A stretch of DNA of 64,000 nucleotides from Comamonas testosteroni ATCC 11996 (GTDB lineage: Bacteria > Pseudomonadota > Gammaproteobacteria > Burkholderiales > Burkholderiaceae_C), in the NCBI RefSeq assembly GCF_000241525.1, contig NZ_AHIL01000055.1, forward strand, positions 1-64,000. The letters are read 5' to 3'. Under the pieces are notes generated by a model that saw only the letters and a program-made list of their open reading frames with translations, did no database searches and was not told where the DNA came from. Made by a program: the position numbers and the translations under genes. Every line of letters begins with the position of its first letter. Within the stretch, counting starts at the first letter, position 1. Of the stretch, positions 36,857 to 46,009 are shown one piece after another.

Positions 36857-38358
36857 GACCGAATCTTTCCTTCGCGGGCTGCGAGCGCCTTGTGCGCCTC
36901 AGCCATGTCGGAGAACGGATGGCGCACGCCCTTCGTCTCCTGATAGTCCTCATGTCCCTTGCCGGCAATCAGCACCACATCGCGCGCATCGGCACGGGCA
37001 ATGGCTTGGGCAATGGCCGCCGCGCGGTCGGCCTGAACATGCAATGTCTCGCCCGCCTGCATGCCGGCCAGAATCTGGTCGATGATGCTTTCGGGCACCT
37101 CACTGCGCGGGTTGTCGCTGGTGACGAAAACGCCGTCAGCATTCGCCTGTGCGGCCTGCCCCATCAGCGGGCGCTTGCTGTTGTCCCTGTCACCACCGCA
37201 GCCAAACACGCACCACAGCTTGCCCTGGCGCTGGCGCGCTGCAGGCTGCAAGGCGCGCAGGGCTTTTTCCAGCGCATCGGGGGTATGGGCATAGTCCACG
37301 GCCACCAGAGGCAGGCCAGGCTTGACGATCTGCTGCATGCGACCGGGCACGGGCTCCAGATCTGCACAGGCCTGCACGGCCTGCTCCAGCGTCAGTCCCA
37401 GGCAGCGCAGCGTGGCCAGCACCCCCAGCAGATTGGAGACGTTGTACTGGCCGACCAGACGCGTATTCATGCGCAGGCTGTGACCGGCTTCCAGCACGGT
37501 AAAGCTCAGGCCTTCGTCGCCCAGTCCGATGTCCTTGGCCTGCAGTCGCGCAGGTCCTTGAATGGAAACACTCCAGACATCCATCGCACGGCCCTGCAGC
37601 CTGGCCCAGAGCCTGGCGCCGTGTGCGTCATCGATATTGACCACAGCCGCCGGCAGGCCGGGCCAGTCGAACAACTGGGCCTTGGCCTGCCAGTAGGCAT
37701 CCATGCTGCCGTGGTAGTCCAGATGGTCCTGCGTGAAATTGGTGAACAGGGCCACGCGAATCTTGCTGCCGTCCAGGCGATGCTCGACGATGCCGATGGA
37801 CGATGCCTCGATGGCGCAGGCCGCGAGGCCCTGGTCGGCGTAGCTGCGGAACACGCGCTGCAGCAGCACCGGGTCCGGGGTGGTCATGCCCGTCGACTCC
37901 AGCGCAGGCGGTACGCCCACACCCAGGGTGCCCACCAGCGCACAGCCGGTGCGCGCGTTCAGCGTCACTTTAGAGAGCGCATGCGCCAGCCACCAGGCGG
38001 TGGTGGTCTTGCCATTGGTGCCGGTCACGGCCAGCACGTCGAGCTCGCCGCTGGGATGTGCAAACCATTGGTCGGCAATCAGTCCCGTCGCGGCCTTCAG
38101 ACCCTTGAGAGCTGCAATACGGCCACCGCTCAGATCGAAGGCCTGCAGGCCTTCGGCCTCCACCAGCACGGCAGCGGCGCCCTGCTCCAGTGCCTTGCCC
38201 ACATAGGCTCGGCCATCAGTGGCAGCTCCGGGCCAGGCGACAAAGGCATCGCCTGCCTTGACCTTGCGACTATCGGTCTGCAGGTCACCCTGCACGCGGC
38301 TGCGCAGCCAGGCAACGGCCTCGGCTGCATTGTTCAGGATTTGAATGGGGGTGCTCAT
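36853..38358 (-). CDS. murE: UDP-MurNAc-L-Ala-D-Glu--meso-diaminopimelate ligase
   Basis: 501 residues. Adds the third stem-peptide residue. ATP loop [14 protein letters not shown] and the substrate-specificity motif DNPRSE show meso-DAP rather than lysine. EASSIGIVEHRL, NFTQDHLDYHG and VDYAHTPDAL are also present. ATGA overlap with ftsI upstream and murF downstream. dapF, which makes meso-DAP, is in the same window (50122-51000). Confidence 0.97.
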   Translation of the reverse strand: MSTPIQILNNAAEAVAWLRSRVQGDLQTDSRKVKAGDAFVAWPGAATDGRAYVGKALEQGAAAVLVEAEGLQAFDLSGGRIAALKGLKAATGLIADQWFAHPSGELDVLAVTGTNGKTTTAWWLAHALSKVTLNARTGCALVGTLGVGVPPALESTGMTTPDPVLLQRVFRSYADQGLAACAIEASSIGIVEHRLDGSKIRVALFTNFTQDHLDYHGSMDAYWQAKAQLFDWPGLPAAVVNIDDAHGARLWARLQGRAMDVWSVSIQGPARLQAKDIGLGDEGLSFTVLEAGHSLRMNTRLVGQYNVSNLLGVLATLRCLGLTLEQAVQACADLEPVPGRMQQIVKPGLPLVAVDYAHTPDALEKALRALQPAARQRQGKLWCVFGCGGDRDNSKRPLMGQAAQANADGVFVTSDNPRSEVPESIIDQILAGMQAGETLHVQADRAAAIAQAIARADARDVVLIAGKGHEDYQETKGVRHPFSDMAEAHKALAAREGKIRS

Positions 38359-40103
38359 AGCACAGGCTCCTCAGCGGGTGCAGCCACGATCTGAGGCTTG
38401 ACTTCCTTGTCGGGCTGAACGCCCATGAAACGCAATGTCTGCTGGACCACGTCCGCAAACACCGGGCCGGCCACCGTGCCGCCGTAGTAGGAACCTGTCG
38501 TAGGCTCGTCCACCATCACGGCAACGATGATGCGCGGCTTGTCGATGGGAGCAATGCCCGTGAACCAGGCGCGGTACTTGCCCGCGGCATAGCTCTTGCC
38601 CACCTGCTTGCGGGCAGTGCCCGACTTGCCGCCAATGGTGTAGCCCTCGGCCTGGGCCTTCTGGCCGGTACCGCCTGGGCCGGCAGCAAGACGCAGCATG
38701 TGCAGCACCGCCTCGGCGTTTTCCTTGGAGATCACACGCACGCCCACGGGAGGCTCGCTTGTTTTCAGAATCGTCGAGGGAATGACGTTGCCGTCGTTGG
38801 AGAACACGGTGTAGGAACGTGCCATCTGGAACAGGGAGGCCGACAGGCCATAGCCATAGGACATGGTGGCCTGCTCGATAGGCTTCCAGGTCTTCCAGGC
38901 ACGCAGACGACCCGAGACCGCGCCCGGGAACTGGATCTGAGGCTTCTGGCCGAAGCCCAGCGCACTGAAGTACTCCCACATTTCCTGGGCTGAGAGCTTT
39001 TGCGCCACCTTGGTTGCGCCCACGTTGCTGGACTTCTGGATCACACCCTCCACCGTCAGCGCGCCGTAGTTGTGCGTGTCGGTGATGGTGGAGCCCGTCA
39101 CCGTGTAGCGGCCCGGTGCGGTATCGATGATGGTGCTCGGCTTGACACGCTTGAGCTCCAGGGCGGCGGCCACCGTGATGGGCTTCATGGTCGAACCCGG
39201 CTCGAAGGTGTCGGTCAGCGCGCGATTGCGCAGCTGCTCGCCCGTCAGGTTCTTGCGGTGGCCGGGGTCATAGCTGGGATAGTTCGCCAGGGCCAGCAAC
39301 TCGCCGGTGTGCGCATCCATGACCACCACGCTGCCTGCCTTGGCCTTGAAGGTCTCGACCTGCTGCTTGAGTTTCTGGTAGGCGTAGTACTGGACCTTGC
39401 TGTCAATGGACAGCTGAATATCCTGACCGTCCTGAGGCGGCACTTCATCGCCCACGCCCTCCACCACGCGGCCCAGACGATCCTTGATCACACGACGCGA
39501 ACCAGCCTTGCCGGCTAGTTCCTTGTCGAACGCCAACTCCATGCCCTCCTGACCATGGTCTTCCACATTGGTGAAACCCACGATATGCGCCGCAGACTCC
39601 CCTTCGGGGTACTGGCGCTTGTATTCCTTGCGGTTGTAGATGCCCTTGATATTGAGCGCCACGATCTTCTGGCCCACGTCCCAGTCCAGCTGACGCTTGA
39701 CCCAGACAAAGGTCTTGTCCTCGACATCCAGCTTCTCCATCAGGGAGCGCAGCGGCATGTCCATGAGGCGTGCCACCTCCTTGAGCTTTTGCTGGACTTC
39801 AGGATCCTTCAGATCCACGTCCTCGGGAATAGCCCAGATACTGGCCGCTGGCACGCTGGACGCAAGAATCAGGCCGTTGCGATCCAGCAAACGGCCACGA
39901 TTGGCTGGCAGCTCCAGAGTACGCGCAAAGCGCACAAGACCCTGACGCTTGAAGAAGTCGTTGCCGAAGACCTGCACATAGGCTGCACGCGCACCCAGGC
40001 CCACAAAACCCAGCGCCAGCGCAGCCACAATGAACTTGCTGCGCCACAGCGGTGTTTTCGAAGCCAGCAAAGGGCTGGTGGTATAGAGCACGCTGCGTGT
40101 CAT
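38355..40103 (-). CDS. ftsI: Septal peptidoglycan transpeptidase FtsI (PBP3)
   Basis: 582 residues. A short cytoplasmic tail and a transmembrane helix (about residues 23-42) precede the pedestal domain and a class B penicillin-binding domain. The acyl-enzyme Ser304 is in FEPGSTMKP, with SSN in QKSSNVGATK and KSGT in IGGKSGTARK. It cross-links septal murein with FtsW. Residues from about 562 form a short Pro/Glu-rich tail. ATGA overlaps at both ends. Confidence 0.97.
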   Translation of the reverse strand: MTRSVLYTTSPLLASKTPLWRSKFIVAALALGFVGLGARAAYVQVFGNDFFKRQGLVRFARTLELPANRGRLLDRNGLILASSVPAASIWAIPEDVDLKDPEVQQKLKEVARLMDMPLRSLMEKLDVEDKTFVWVKRQLDWDVGQKIVALNIKGIYNRKEYKRQYPEGESAAHIVGFTNVEDHGQEGMELAFDKELAGKAGSRRVIKDRLGRVVEGVGDEVPPQDGQDIQLSIDSKVQYYAYQKLKQQVETFKAKAGSVVVMDAHTGELLALANYPSYDPGHRKNLTGEQLRNRALTDTFEPGSTMKPITVAAALELKRVKPSTIIDTAPGRYTVTGSTITDTHNYGALTVEGVIQKSSNVGATKVAQKLSAQEMWEYFSALGFGQKPQIQFPGAVSGRLRAWKTWKPIEQATMSYGYGLSASLFQMARSYTVFSNDGNVIPSTILKTSEPPVGVRVISKENAEAVLHMLRLAAGPGGTGQKAQAEGYTIGGKSGTARKQVGKSYAAGKYRAWFTGIAPIDKPRIIVAVMVDEPTTGSYYGGTVAGPVFADVVQQTLRFMGVQPDKEVKPQIVAAPAEEPVL

Positions 40104-40381
40104 TGCGCAGTTCCTGCAGCCGTTTCATGCACGTACTGCGTAATCGCCTGAGAAGCCTGCTTCATCTGCAGCTTTTCTCGCGCCACTGTCTCGATGCGCT
40201 GAGGCGTGGCCTGGGCGCGTTTTTCCACCTGCAGGCGCAGCTGATCCGTCGCCAGCCGACGCGCCTCTGCCTCGGCGCGGTCCAGCTCGGTGAACAGGCG
40301 GCGCGACTCATACTGGGTATGCACCAGAAAAATGGCGCTGGTCATGACCGCCAGCAGCAGCAGCAGGTTTATGCGCAGCAT
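40100..40381 (-). CDS. ftsL: Cell division protein FtsL
   Basis: 93 residues. A single transmembrane helix at the very N-terminus (residues 3-20) is followed by a heptad-like coiled coil (about 25-75). It forms the FtsQLB complex with FtsQ and FtsB. The call rests on topology plus position between rsmH and ftsI. ATGA overlap with ftsI; the gap to rsmH is 43 bases. Confidence 0.92.
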   Translation of the reverse strand: MLRINLLLLLAVMTSAIFLVHTQYESRRLFTELDRAEAEARRLATDQLRLQVEKRAQATPQRIETVAREKLQMKQASQAITQYVHETAAGTAQ

Positions 40382-40424
40382 GGCAGCCCTCCCGCAACCG
40401 TGCTTGCAGCGGCATGGCGATACA

Positions 40425-41354
40425 TCATGCAGGCACCTCGGTGCGCTCTGCGACGCGCATCACGGCAGAGCGCGAGCGCGGATTGGCATCCACCTCGGCA
40501 GCACTGGGCTTGATGCGCTCCAGCGCCTTCAGACGCATGGGCGTGGGAGGCGCAAACGGTGCACGGCGGTCGTAGACCTCCTTGGAATGCTTGGCAATGA
40601 ACTGCTTGACGATGCGATCTTCCAGCGAGTGGAAGCTGATCACGGCCAGACGGCCGCCGGGGGCCAGCACGCGCAGACTGGCTTCTAGCGCTTGCTCAAG
40701 CTCCTGAAGTTCGGCATTGATGAAAATCCGAAGAGCCTGGAAGGTCCGTGTTGCCGGGTTCTGCCCAGCCTCGCGGGTCTTGACCGCGCCAGCCACGAGT
40801 TGGGCCAGCTCGGCAGTGGTGCGTAATGGGCCCTGGCTTTCGCGCCGAGCAACAATCGCCTTTGCAATGGGGCCAGCAAACCGTTCTTCGCCGTAGTCAC
40901 GTATCACCTCCGCAATCTGCTGCACTTCCGCATCTTCGAGCCACTCGGCCACGCTCTGACCACGCGTGGTGTCCATGCGCATGTCGAGGGGGCCGTCAAA
41001 GCGGAAGCTGAAGCCCCGGTCCGGGTTGTCGATCTGGGGCGAACTCACCCCCAGGTCCATCAACACCCCTTGCACACTGCCTTCGGGCAGTTCGCCCAGA
41101 TGGCGAAATCCTTCATGCCGAATCGAAAAACGCGCATCGGTGATGCGCGCCGCCTCAGCAATTGCGTCCGGGTCTTTGTCGAACGCGATCAAGCGCCCGT
41201 CCGGCCCCAGCCTTTGCAAAATGAGCCGGGAATGACCACCTCGACCGAACGTCGCATCGACCCACTGGCCGGCGGGCGGCTCGGCGGCACCACCCAGCAG
41301 GGCGTCCACGGCCTCATCCAGCAAGACGGTGATATGTTGCAACGGCTGATTCAC
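40425..41354 (-). CDS. rsmH: 16S rRNA (cytosine-1402-N4) methyltransferase
   Basis: 309 residues (formerly mraW). Methylates C1402 in the decoding centre. [13 protein letters not shown], the SAM-binding [33 protein letters not shown], and [16 protein letters not shown] are diagnostic. Two GTG codons are possible starts. The second (41352-41354) has AGGAA at 6-base spacing, whereas the first abuts that sequence, so the second is chosen. The SD overlaps the mraZ TAG stop. Confidence 0.96.
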   Translation of the reverse strand: MNQPLQHITVLLDEAVDALLGGAAEPPAGQWVDATFGRGGHSRLILQRLGPDGRLIAFDKDPDAIAEAARITDARFSIRHEGFRHLGELPEGSVQGVLMDLGVSSPQIDNPDRGFSFRFDGPLDMRMDTTRGQSVAEWLEDAEVQQIAEVIRDYGEERFAGPIAKAIVARRESQGPLRTTAELAQLVAGAVKTREAGQNPATRTFQALRIFINAELQELEQALEASLRVLAPGGRLAVISFHSLEDRIVKQFIAKHSKEVYDRRAPFAPPTPMRLKALERIKPSAAEVDANPRSRSAVMRVAERTEVPA

Positions 41355-41363
41355 AAGCACTTC

Positions 41364-41792
41364 CTACAAAACAAAATCCTGGAAAGCCGCCGGCATCGGT
41401 TGCTGGCGCGCTTCCGCTTCGCGCATTTCATAAGTGGCCTTGTCCCAGACCTCGAAATGCGCCCCCATGCCCAGCATCAAGACCTCTTTGGTCAGACCTG
41501 TGGCCTCACGCAACTCGGGCGAAATCAGCAGCCGACCGGTTGCATCCATCTCCGCATCCATGGCATTGCCCAGAAAAATCCGCTTCCACCACTGAGCCGT
41601 GATCGGCAGTTGCGCGACGCGTTCGCGAAACTGCAGCCACTCGGGGCGCGGAAACAGCAACAGACAGCCATCGGGATGCTTGGTGAAAGTGACCTGCCCC
41701 TCAGCCAAGGACAAAAGGGCGTCACGATGCCGGGTCGGCACTGAGAGCCGCCCCTTTCCATCGAGATTCAGCGAAGACGCCCCTTGAAACAC
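41364..41792 (-). CDS. mraZ: Transcriptional regulator MraZ
   Basis: 142 residues, GTG start. Two SpoVT/AbrB-like domains each carry the DxxGR motif ([10 protein letters not shown] and [10 protein letters not shown]). MraZ is a ring-forming DNA-binding protein that represses its own dcw operon by binding short repeats upstream. First gene of the cluster. A 10-bp-spaced repeat array lies 64-92 bases upstream and is a candidate binding site. A weak SD (GGAG, 11-base spacing) precedes the start. Confidence 0.95.
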   Translation of the reverse strand: MFQGASSLNLDGKGRLSVPTRHRDALLSLAEGQVTFTKHPDGCLLLFPRPEWLQFRERVAQLPITAQWWKRIFLGNAMDAEMDATGRLLISPELREATGLTKEVLMLGMGAHFEVWDKATYEMREAEARQQPMPAAFQDFVL

Positions 41793-41855
41793 GGCAAGTT
41801 ACTCCGGTCATCTGGAGCCGCTCGTTCCCCAAAAATGGGCACGAGGGCAGCTTTC

Positions 41856-41883
41856 ACCACTTAATTGCACTTTTTTGCACTGT
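41856..41883 (-). promoter_or_regulatory. Candidate MraZ operator: three 10-bp-spaced AGTG boxes
   Basis: On the minus strand the sequence reads CAGTGCAAAA AAGTGCAATT AAGTGGTG. AGTG recurs at exact 10-base spacing (cact on plus at 41858, 41868, 41878), and the first two boxes share AGTGCAA. MraZ proteins are known to bind short direct repeats spaced one helical turn apart; in Mollicutes the box is AAAGTG-like. The E. coli TGGG box is not evident. Confidence 0.55.
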
Positions 41884-42097
41884 ATCAGCAATTCAAGGTG
41901 AATCCAAACCCGAATGAACAATTATTTGCAATGAAATCAAGCACTTAGAGAGAAAAAGAAAAGCCTTATTCTGAAAATATCTTTCCTTTACAAGCACTTA
42001 GCAAAGTCAATGCAAGTGGACTCTCATTAGGAGGCGTCAATTGCAACCATTCAATTCAATGGAAAGAACTGATTTAAGTCTCGACCTTCTCCTACAA
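41884..42097. other. AT-rich intergenic region between hslU and mraZ
   Basis: A strikingly AT-rich stretch for this genome, within the 354-base gap upstream of the dcw operon. It holds an 11-base direct repeat, caagcacttag, at 41938-41948 and 41991-42001. No ORF or RNA gene is recognisable. It probably contains the dcw promoter(s); AT-richness could also mark nucleoid-protein binding. Confidence 0.4.
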
Positions 42098-42124
42098 ATG
42101 CAAACTGCCCGCACAGGCGGGCAG
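42098..42124 (-). terminator. Intrinsic terminator after hslU
   Basis: 8-bp perfect arms ctgcccgc / gcgggcag with a 4-base loop, then TTTGCATTTG on the minus strand, 22 bases beyond the hslU stop. Confidence 0.8.
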
Positions 42125-42146
42125 CTCGCTTCAAGCGCTCGGTTCT

Positions 42147-43466
42147 TCAAAGAATGAAGCGCGACAGATCCTCATCCTTGCTCAGCACCTGCAGGCGCTG
42201 ATCCACATAGGCAGCATCGATCACCACGGTCTGACCCGAAAGCTTGGCCGCATCGAAGCTGACCTCGTCAAGCAGACGCTCCATCACTGTGGACAGACGC
42301 CGTGCACCGATGTTTTCGGTACTCTCGTTGACGTCAAAGGCAATCGTTGCCAGACGCGTGATGCCCTCTGGCTTGAACTCCAGGGTCACGCCTTCGGTCG
42401 CCAGCAGCGCCTGATATTGCTTGACCAGGGAGGCGTGAGTCTGCATCAGAATCGCCTCGAAGTCCTGTACCGACAGAGATTCCAGTTCCACGCGAATGGG
42501 AAAGCGCCCCTGCAGCTCGGGAATCAGATCGCTTGGCTTGGACAGATGGAAAGCGCCCGAAGCGATGAACAGAATGTGATCGGTCTTGACCACCCCATAC
42601 TTGGTCGAGACGCTGGTGCCCTCGACCAGGGGCAGCAGGTCGCGCTGCACGCCCTGGCGCGAGACGTCAGAGCCGCTGGTTTCCTGGCGCGTCGCCACCT
42701 TGTCGATTTCGTCGATGAAGACAATGCCGTTTTGCTCGGCATTGGCAATGGCGCGGGTCTTGACGTCTTCCTCGTTGACCATCTTTGCTGCTTCCTCATC
42801 GGTCAACAGCTTCAGGGCCTCGGCGATCTTGAGCTTGCGCGTCTTGCGCTTTTCCTGGCCCATATGGCTGAACATGCCGCGCAGCTGCTCGGCCATCTCT
42901 TCCATGCCCTGGGGGCCCATGATCTGCACCTGAGGCATCTGCTCGGCGATGTCGATCTCGATCTCCTTGTCGTCAAGCTGACCTTCGCGCAACTTCTTGC
43001 GGAAAACCTGACGCGCCGTGTTGTCCGCCGGTACTTCGCCGGTGCGGGCCTGCGGGATCAGTACATCGAGAATGCGCTCCTCGGCAGCATCTTCGGCGCG
43101 GGCGCGCATCTTCTTCATGTCCGACTCGCGCGTCTGCTTGACGGCAACTTCGGCCAGATCGCGGATGATGGCGTCCACATCCTTGCCCACATAGCCCACT
43201 TCGGTGAACTTGGTCGCCTCGACCTTGATGAAGGGAGCATCGGCGAGTTTTGCCAGGCGACGCGCTATCTCCGTCTTGCCCACGCCCGTGGGACCGATCA
43301 TCAGAATGTTCTTCGGTGTGATTTCCTGGCGCAGGCCTTCGGGCACCTGCTGGCGGCGCCAGCGATTGCGCAATGCAATCGACACCGCGCGCTTGGCACC
43401 ATGCTGGCCAACGATGTGCTTGTCAAGCTCGGAGACGATCTCCTGGGGAGTCATGGCAGAAGACAT
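42147..43466 (-). CDS. hslU: ATP-dependent protease ATPase subunit HslU
   Basis: 439 residues. AAA+ unfoldase that feeds substrates to the HslV peptidase. Walker [10 protein letters not shown], pore loop [17 protein letters not shown], an intermediate I-domain (about 110-230), Walker [12 protein letters not shown], and the C-terminal DEDLSRFIL that docks into HslV are all present. It follows hslV after 76 bases, which contain a dispersed hairpin element. Confidence 0.97.
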   Translation of the reverse strand: MSSAMTPQEIVSELDKHIVGQHGAKRAVSIALRNRWRRQQVPEGLRQEITPKNILMIGPTGVGKTEIARRLAKLADAPFIKVEATKFTEVGYVGKDVDAIIRDLAEVAVKQTRESDMKKMRARAEDAAEERILDVLIPQARTGEVPADNTARQVFRKKLREGQLDDKEIEIDIAEQMPQVQIMGPQGMEEMAEQLRGMFSHMGQEKRKTRKLKIAEALKLLTDEEAAKMVNEEDVKTRAIANAEQNGIVFIDEIDKVATRQETSGSDVSRQGVQRDLLPLVEGTSVSTKYGVVKTDHILFIASGAFHLSKPSDLIPELQGRFPIRVELESLSVQDFEAILMQTHASLVKQYQALLATEGVTLEFKPEGITRLATIAFDVNESTENIGARRLSTVMERLLDEVSFDAAKLSGQTVVIDAAYVDQRLQVLSKDEDLSRFIL

Positions 43467-43480
43467 GTGAATTCTCAGTC

Positions 43481-43530
43481 AAATATGCCTCTGGCGCTTA
43501 TCCATAAAGCGCCAGCAGCTATCAATTCGG
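43481..43530. repeat. Hairpin element of the 'CTGGCGCTTatccataAAGCGCCAG' family
   Basis: 9-bp arms ctggcgctt / aagcgccag (43491-43499, 43507-43515) plus flanking agctatcaa. Located between hslV and hslU. Partial relatives of the flank occur near 7145 and 7230 in both orientations. This is a second dispersed intergenic family, distinct from the 3'-end repeats. Confidence 0.6.
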
Positions 43531-43542
43531 ATAGACGAGCGC

Positions 43543-44088
43543 TTACAGCGTCTCGATCGTGTGATTCATATTGGTGTAGATGCACAGCTCGCCGGCAATC
43601 GCCAGGGATTTGCGCACCACATCTTCGGCCGACAGCTCGGTGTTGTTGAGCAAGGCCTTGGCTGCGGAATGCGCATAGGCGCCGCCGGAGCCGATGGCCA
43701 CAATGCCCTGCTCGGGCTCCAGAACGTCGCCATTGCCGGTAATGATTAGCGAGGTCGTCGCATCGGCTACTGCCAGCATGGCTTCGAGCTTGCGCAGCAC
43801 ACGGTCGGTGCGCCACTCCTTGGTCAGCTCGATCGCGGCGCGGGTCAGGTTGCCCTGGTGTTTTTCCAGCTTGGCCTCGAAGCGCTCGAACAGCGTGAAG
43901 GCATCTGCGGTTGCCCCCGCAAAGCCCGCCAGCACCTTGCCGTGATAGAGCTTGCGCACCTTGCGCGCCGTGCCCTTGATGACGATATTGCCCAATGTGA
44001 CCTGACCATCACCGCCGATGGCGACTTGCACGCCCTCGGGAGTCTGGCGGCGCACGCTCAAAATGGTGGTGCCGTGAAACTGTTCCAT
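43543..44088 (-). CDS. hslV: ATP-dependent protease peptidase subunit HslV
   Basis: 181 residues. Proteasome-like N-terminal threonine peptidase. The six-residue propeptide MEQFHG is expected to be removed to expose Thr7 (TTILSVRR), as in other beta-proteobacteria. [26 protein letters not shown] and [16 protein letters not shown] are conserved. First of the hslV-hslU pair, the reverse of a stress-operon orphan; no sigma-32 promoter was identified. Confidence 0.97.
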   Translation of the reverse strand: MEQFHGTTILSVRRQTPEGVQVAIGGDGQVTLGNIVIKGTARKVRKLYHGKVLAGFAGATADAFTLFERFEAKLEKHQGNLTRAAIELTKEWRTDRVLRKLEAMLAVADATTSLIITGNGDVLEPEQGIVAIGSGGAYAHSAAKALLNNTELSAEDVVRKSLAIAGELCIYTNMNHTIETL

Positions 44089-44235
44089 CTAGCGCAGATG
44101 GGGGCAGGCAAGATCGACCTCAAGGGGCCCAGAAAAATTAAATTTGCAGCGCTTGCTGTGGATATCGCCTCAAACGGCCAGACTCCCCACCACAGACGCA
44201 GCCCCTTAGGGGAGGCAGCATGGCCACTTCGGGAG

Positions 44236-45963
44236 CTAGTCCCGTCTTGGAATCACCTGAGCATGTTCCTGAATGCCAACAACATTGAAGAACACCGCCA
44301 GCAACTGGTGCAACTGACTGAATTGCAACACGTGACCCAGCTCCTGCATCTGCGCAGCCCAGTTCAGCACCGAGCCTGCGGCAGCAAAGTCCATGCGCAC
44401 CAGGCGCGAGCAGTCAATGGCAATGGCTTCGCCAAGCTTGGCCTTTTCCTGAACCTCGGCAAGCCAGGGCAGTGCATCGCCGTCGATCACGCCTTGCAGC
44501 GCAAAACGCGGCTGATGCTCCTTCCAGAGCATGCCGGGCTGAATCGTCTCCGGCCCCAAGAGCCGGCTATCTTGGGCACGCAGGTTCTGCGCCTGCCCTT
44601 CGTTCGCATACGCGCACAGCGGATCTTCCCATGAGGGTGGCGACAGCTCGTAGGTCACGCAATAGTCCAGCGCCGTCAGCTCAAATTCGTCCTGCAGATG
44701 CATCAGGCGCTGCATGGCCAGACGCAAATACCACCAGTCCTGATCGACGGCGCGATCACCGGAAGGGGTGTGCTTGCTGAGAACCGCCAGCAATCTCTCG
44801 TGACCGGCAAAAACCAGTGATCCTTTTTCGTCGGCCCAGCGCTGCGCCATATCCAGCAGCGGCTTCTTCACGCCGGGGTCGAGGCTTTCCAGAACGCTCC
44901 AGTCCATGACCGAGCTGCCGGCGCTGCGCGCCTTGCTGGCCAGCAGCGCCTTGAAACCAGGCTCATCCAAACGCACAGGAGCCTGCCAGCGAAAGCCGGT
45001 CTGCACTGCTGCGGCATCCGGCGCGGTTTCGCTAAGCCTGCCCGCCTGCTGCGGCATCACAAACCATTGCGGGGCCGAACGACCGAAGCGCGCCACAAAG
45101 TCCATGGCAGCGTCTTCAAACTGAGCTTGCATGCCTGCTGCGCGATACATGTCCAGCAGTGCCAGCCATACCTGCAACTGTGCCGGCGTATCCTGAGCAC
45201 GCTCGGCAATCAATGCCTTGAGACTGGTCTCGGCTGCGACGCTGTCACCGCTGGCAAAGACAATCGCAGCATCCTCCAGCGCGGCATCATGCTCGAAGCG
45301 CGCAAAGGACGGCGGAACCATATTGATATCGGTGGGAGCAGAGACCTCGGTTGTGGCAAATGCCGGCGAAAAGTCTGTCTCGCCCCGCAGGCCCGGCAAA
45401 GCAACAGGATTGCCCTGCCGACCCGATTGCGGCAGTTCCAGATCGCTTGGCAACACATCCTGAAGCAGAGGCAGTGTGCTGATCGAAAGCGGCTGGCTTT
45501 TAAATACCGAAGGCATGCTGCCACCGCCCTCGGGCAGTTGCAGCGGCATGGTGGCGGCATCAGCAGCCAGCTTTCCGCGCCACCATTGCTGGGCCATCTG
45601 CGCTTCGATCTCGTCGATCTTCTTGATGGTTTCTGCGCGCTCGCCCGGCACGGAGCTTTGGGCAGTCTGCAAAAAAGAGGAAGGCGCTAGCGGGGTCGGC
45701 GTCTCGAGTGGAGCCCTGGCAGTCACTGCCATCTTGGACAACTGAGCCTGACGCAGCTTGCGCAACTGGTCAAACTCGCGCTTTCGCACAAAGTCGTTCT
45801 GGCGCTTGCGCTCCAGCATCTCCTTGAGCGCCTGCTTGCTGTACTGGCTTTCTTCGCTTTCCTGGTTGAGATTTTCCAAATCGGACCAATTCACGGTCGG
45901 GTGGCGCACAAAACGCACCACCTTGGACAGCAACCCTCCCGACTTGTTTTCTTCTTTTGCCAT
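44236..45963 (-). CDS. STAS-domain protein with FimV-like/repeat N-terminus
   Basis: 575 residues, cytoplasmic. A basic, charged N-terminus (about 1-80, with a coiled segment EMLERKRQNDFVRKREFDQL) leads to a Pro/Ser-rich linker. A helical middle (about 215-460) resembles tetratricopeptide-type repeats. The C-terminal 90 residues (from RFALQGVIDGDALPWL to the end) look like a STAS/anti-anti-sigma or MlaB-type domain with DCSRLVRMDFAAAGSVLNW. The acceptor Ser/Thr of anti-anti-sigma factors is not obvious. No partner kinase is adjacent. Role unknown; domain assignment is by eye. Confidence 0.65.
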   Translation of the reverse strand: MAKEENKSGGLLSKVVRFVRHPTVNWSDLENLNQESEESQYSKQALKEMLERKRQNDFVRKREFDQLRKLRQAQLSKMAVTARAPLETPTPLAPSSFLQTAQSSVPGERAETIKKIDEIEAQMAQQWWRGKLAADAATMPLQLPEGGGSMPSVFKSQPLSISTLPLLQDVLPSDLELPQSGRQGNPVALPGLRGETDFSPAFATTEVSAPTDINMVPPSFARFEHDAALEDAAIVFASGDSVAAETSLKALIAERAQDTPAQLQVWLALLDMYRAAGMQAQFEDAAMDFVARFGRSAPQWFVMPQQAGRLSETAPDAAAVQTGFRWQAPVRLDEPGFKALLASKARSAGSSVMDWSVLESLDPGVKKPLLDMAQRWADEKGSLVFAGHERLLAVLSKHTPSGDRAVDQDWWYLRLAMQRLMHLQDEFELTALDYCVTYELSPPSWEDPLCAYANEGQAQNLRAQDSRLLGPETIQPGMLWKEHQPRFALQGVIDGDALPWLAEVQEKAKLGEAIAIDCSRLVRMDFAAAGSVLNWAAQMQELGHVLQFSQLHQLLAVFFNVVGIQEHAQVIPRRD

Positions 45964-46009
45964 GGTCCTCTACTTTGCTGCCTGCAGCCCCATCAACGCC
46001 TGACGCAGA

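Noticed and set aside
41793-41860. E. coli-type TGGG MraZ boxes close to the mraZ start
   Set aside because: Only a single TGGGG occurs; no phased repeats of that motif were found.
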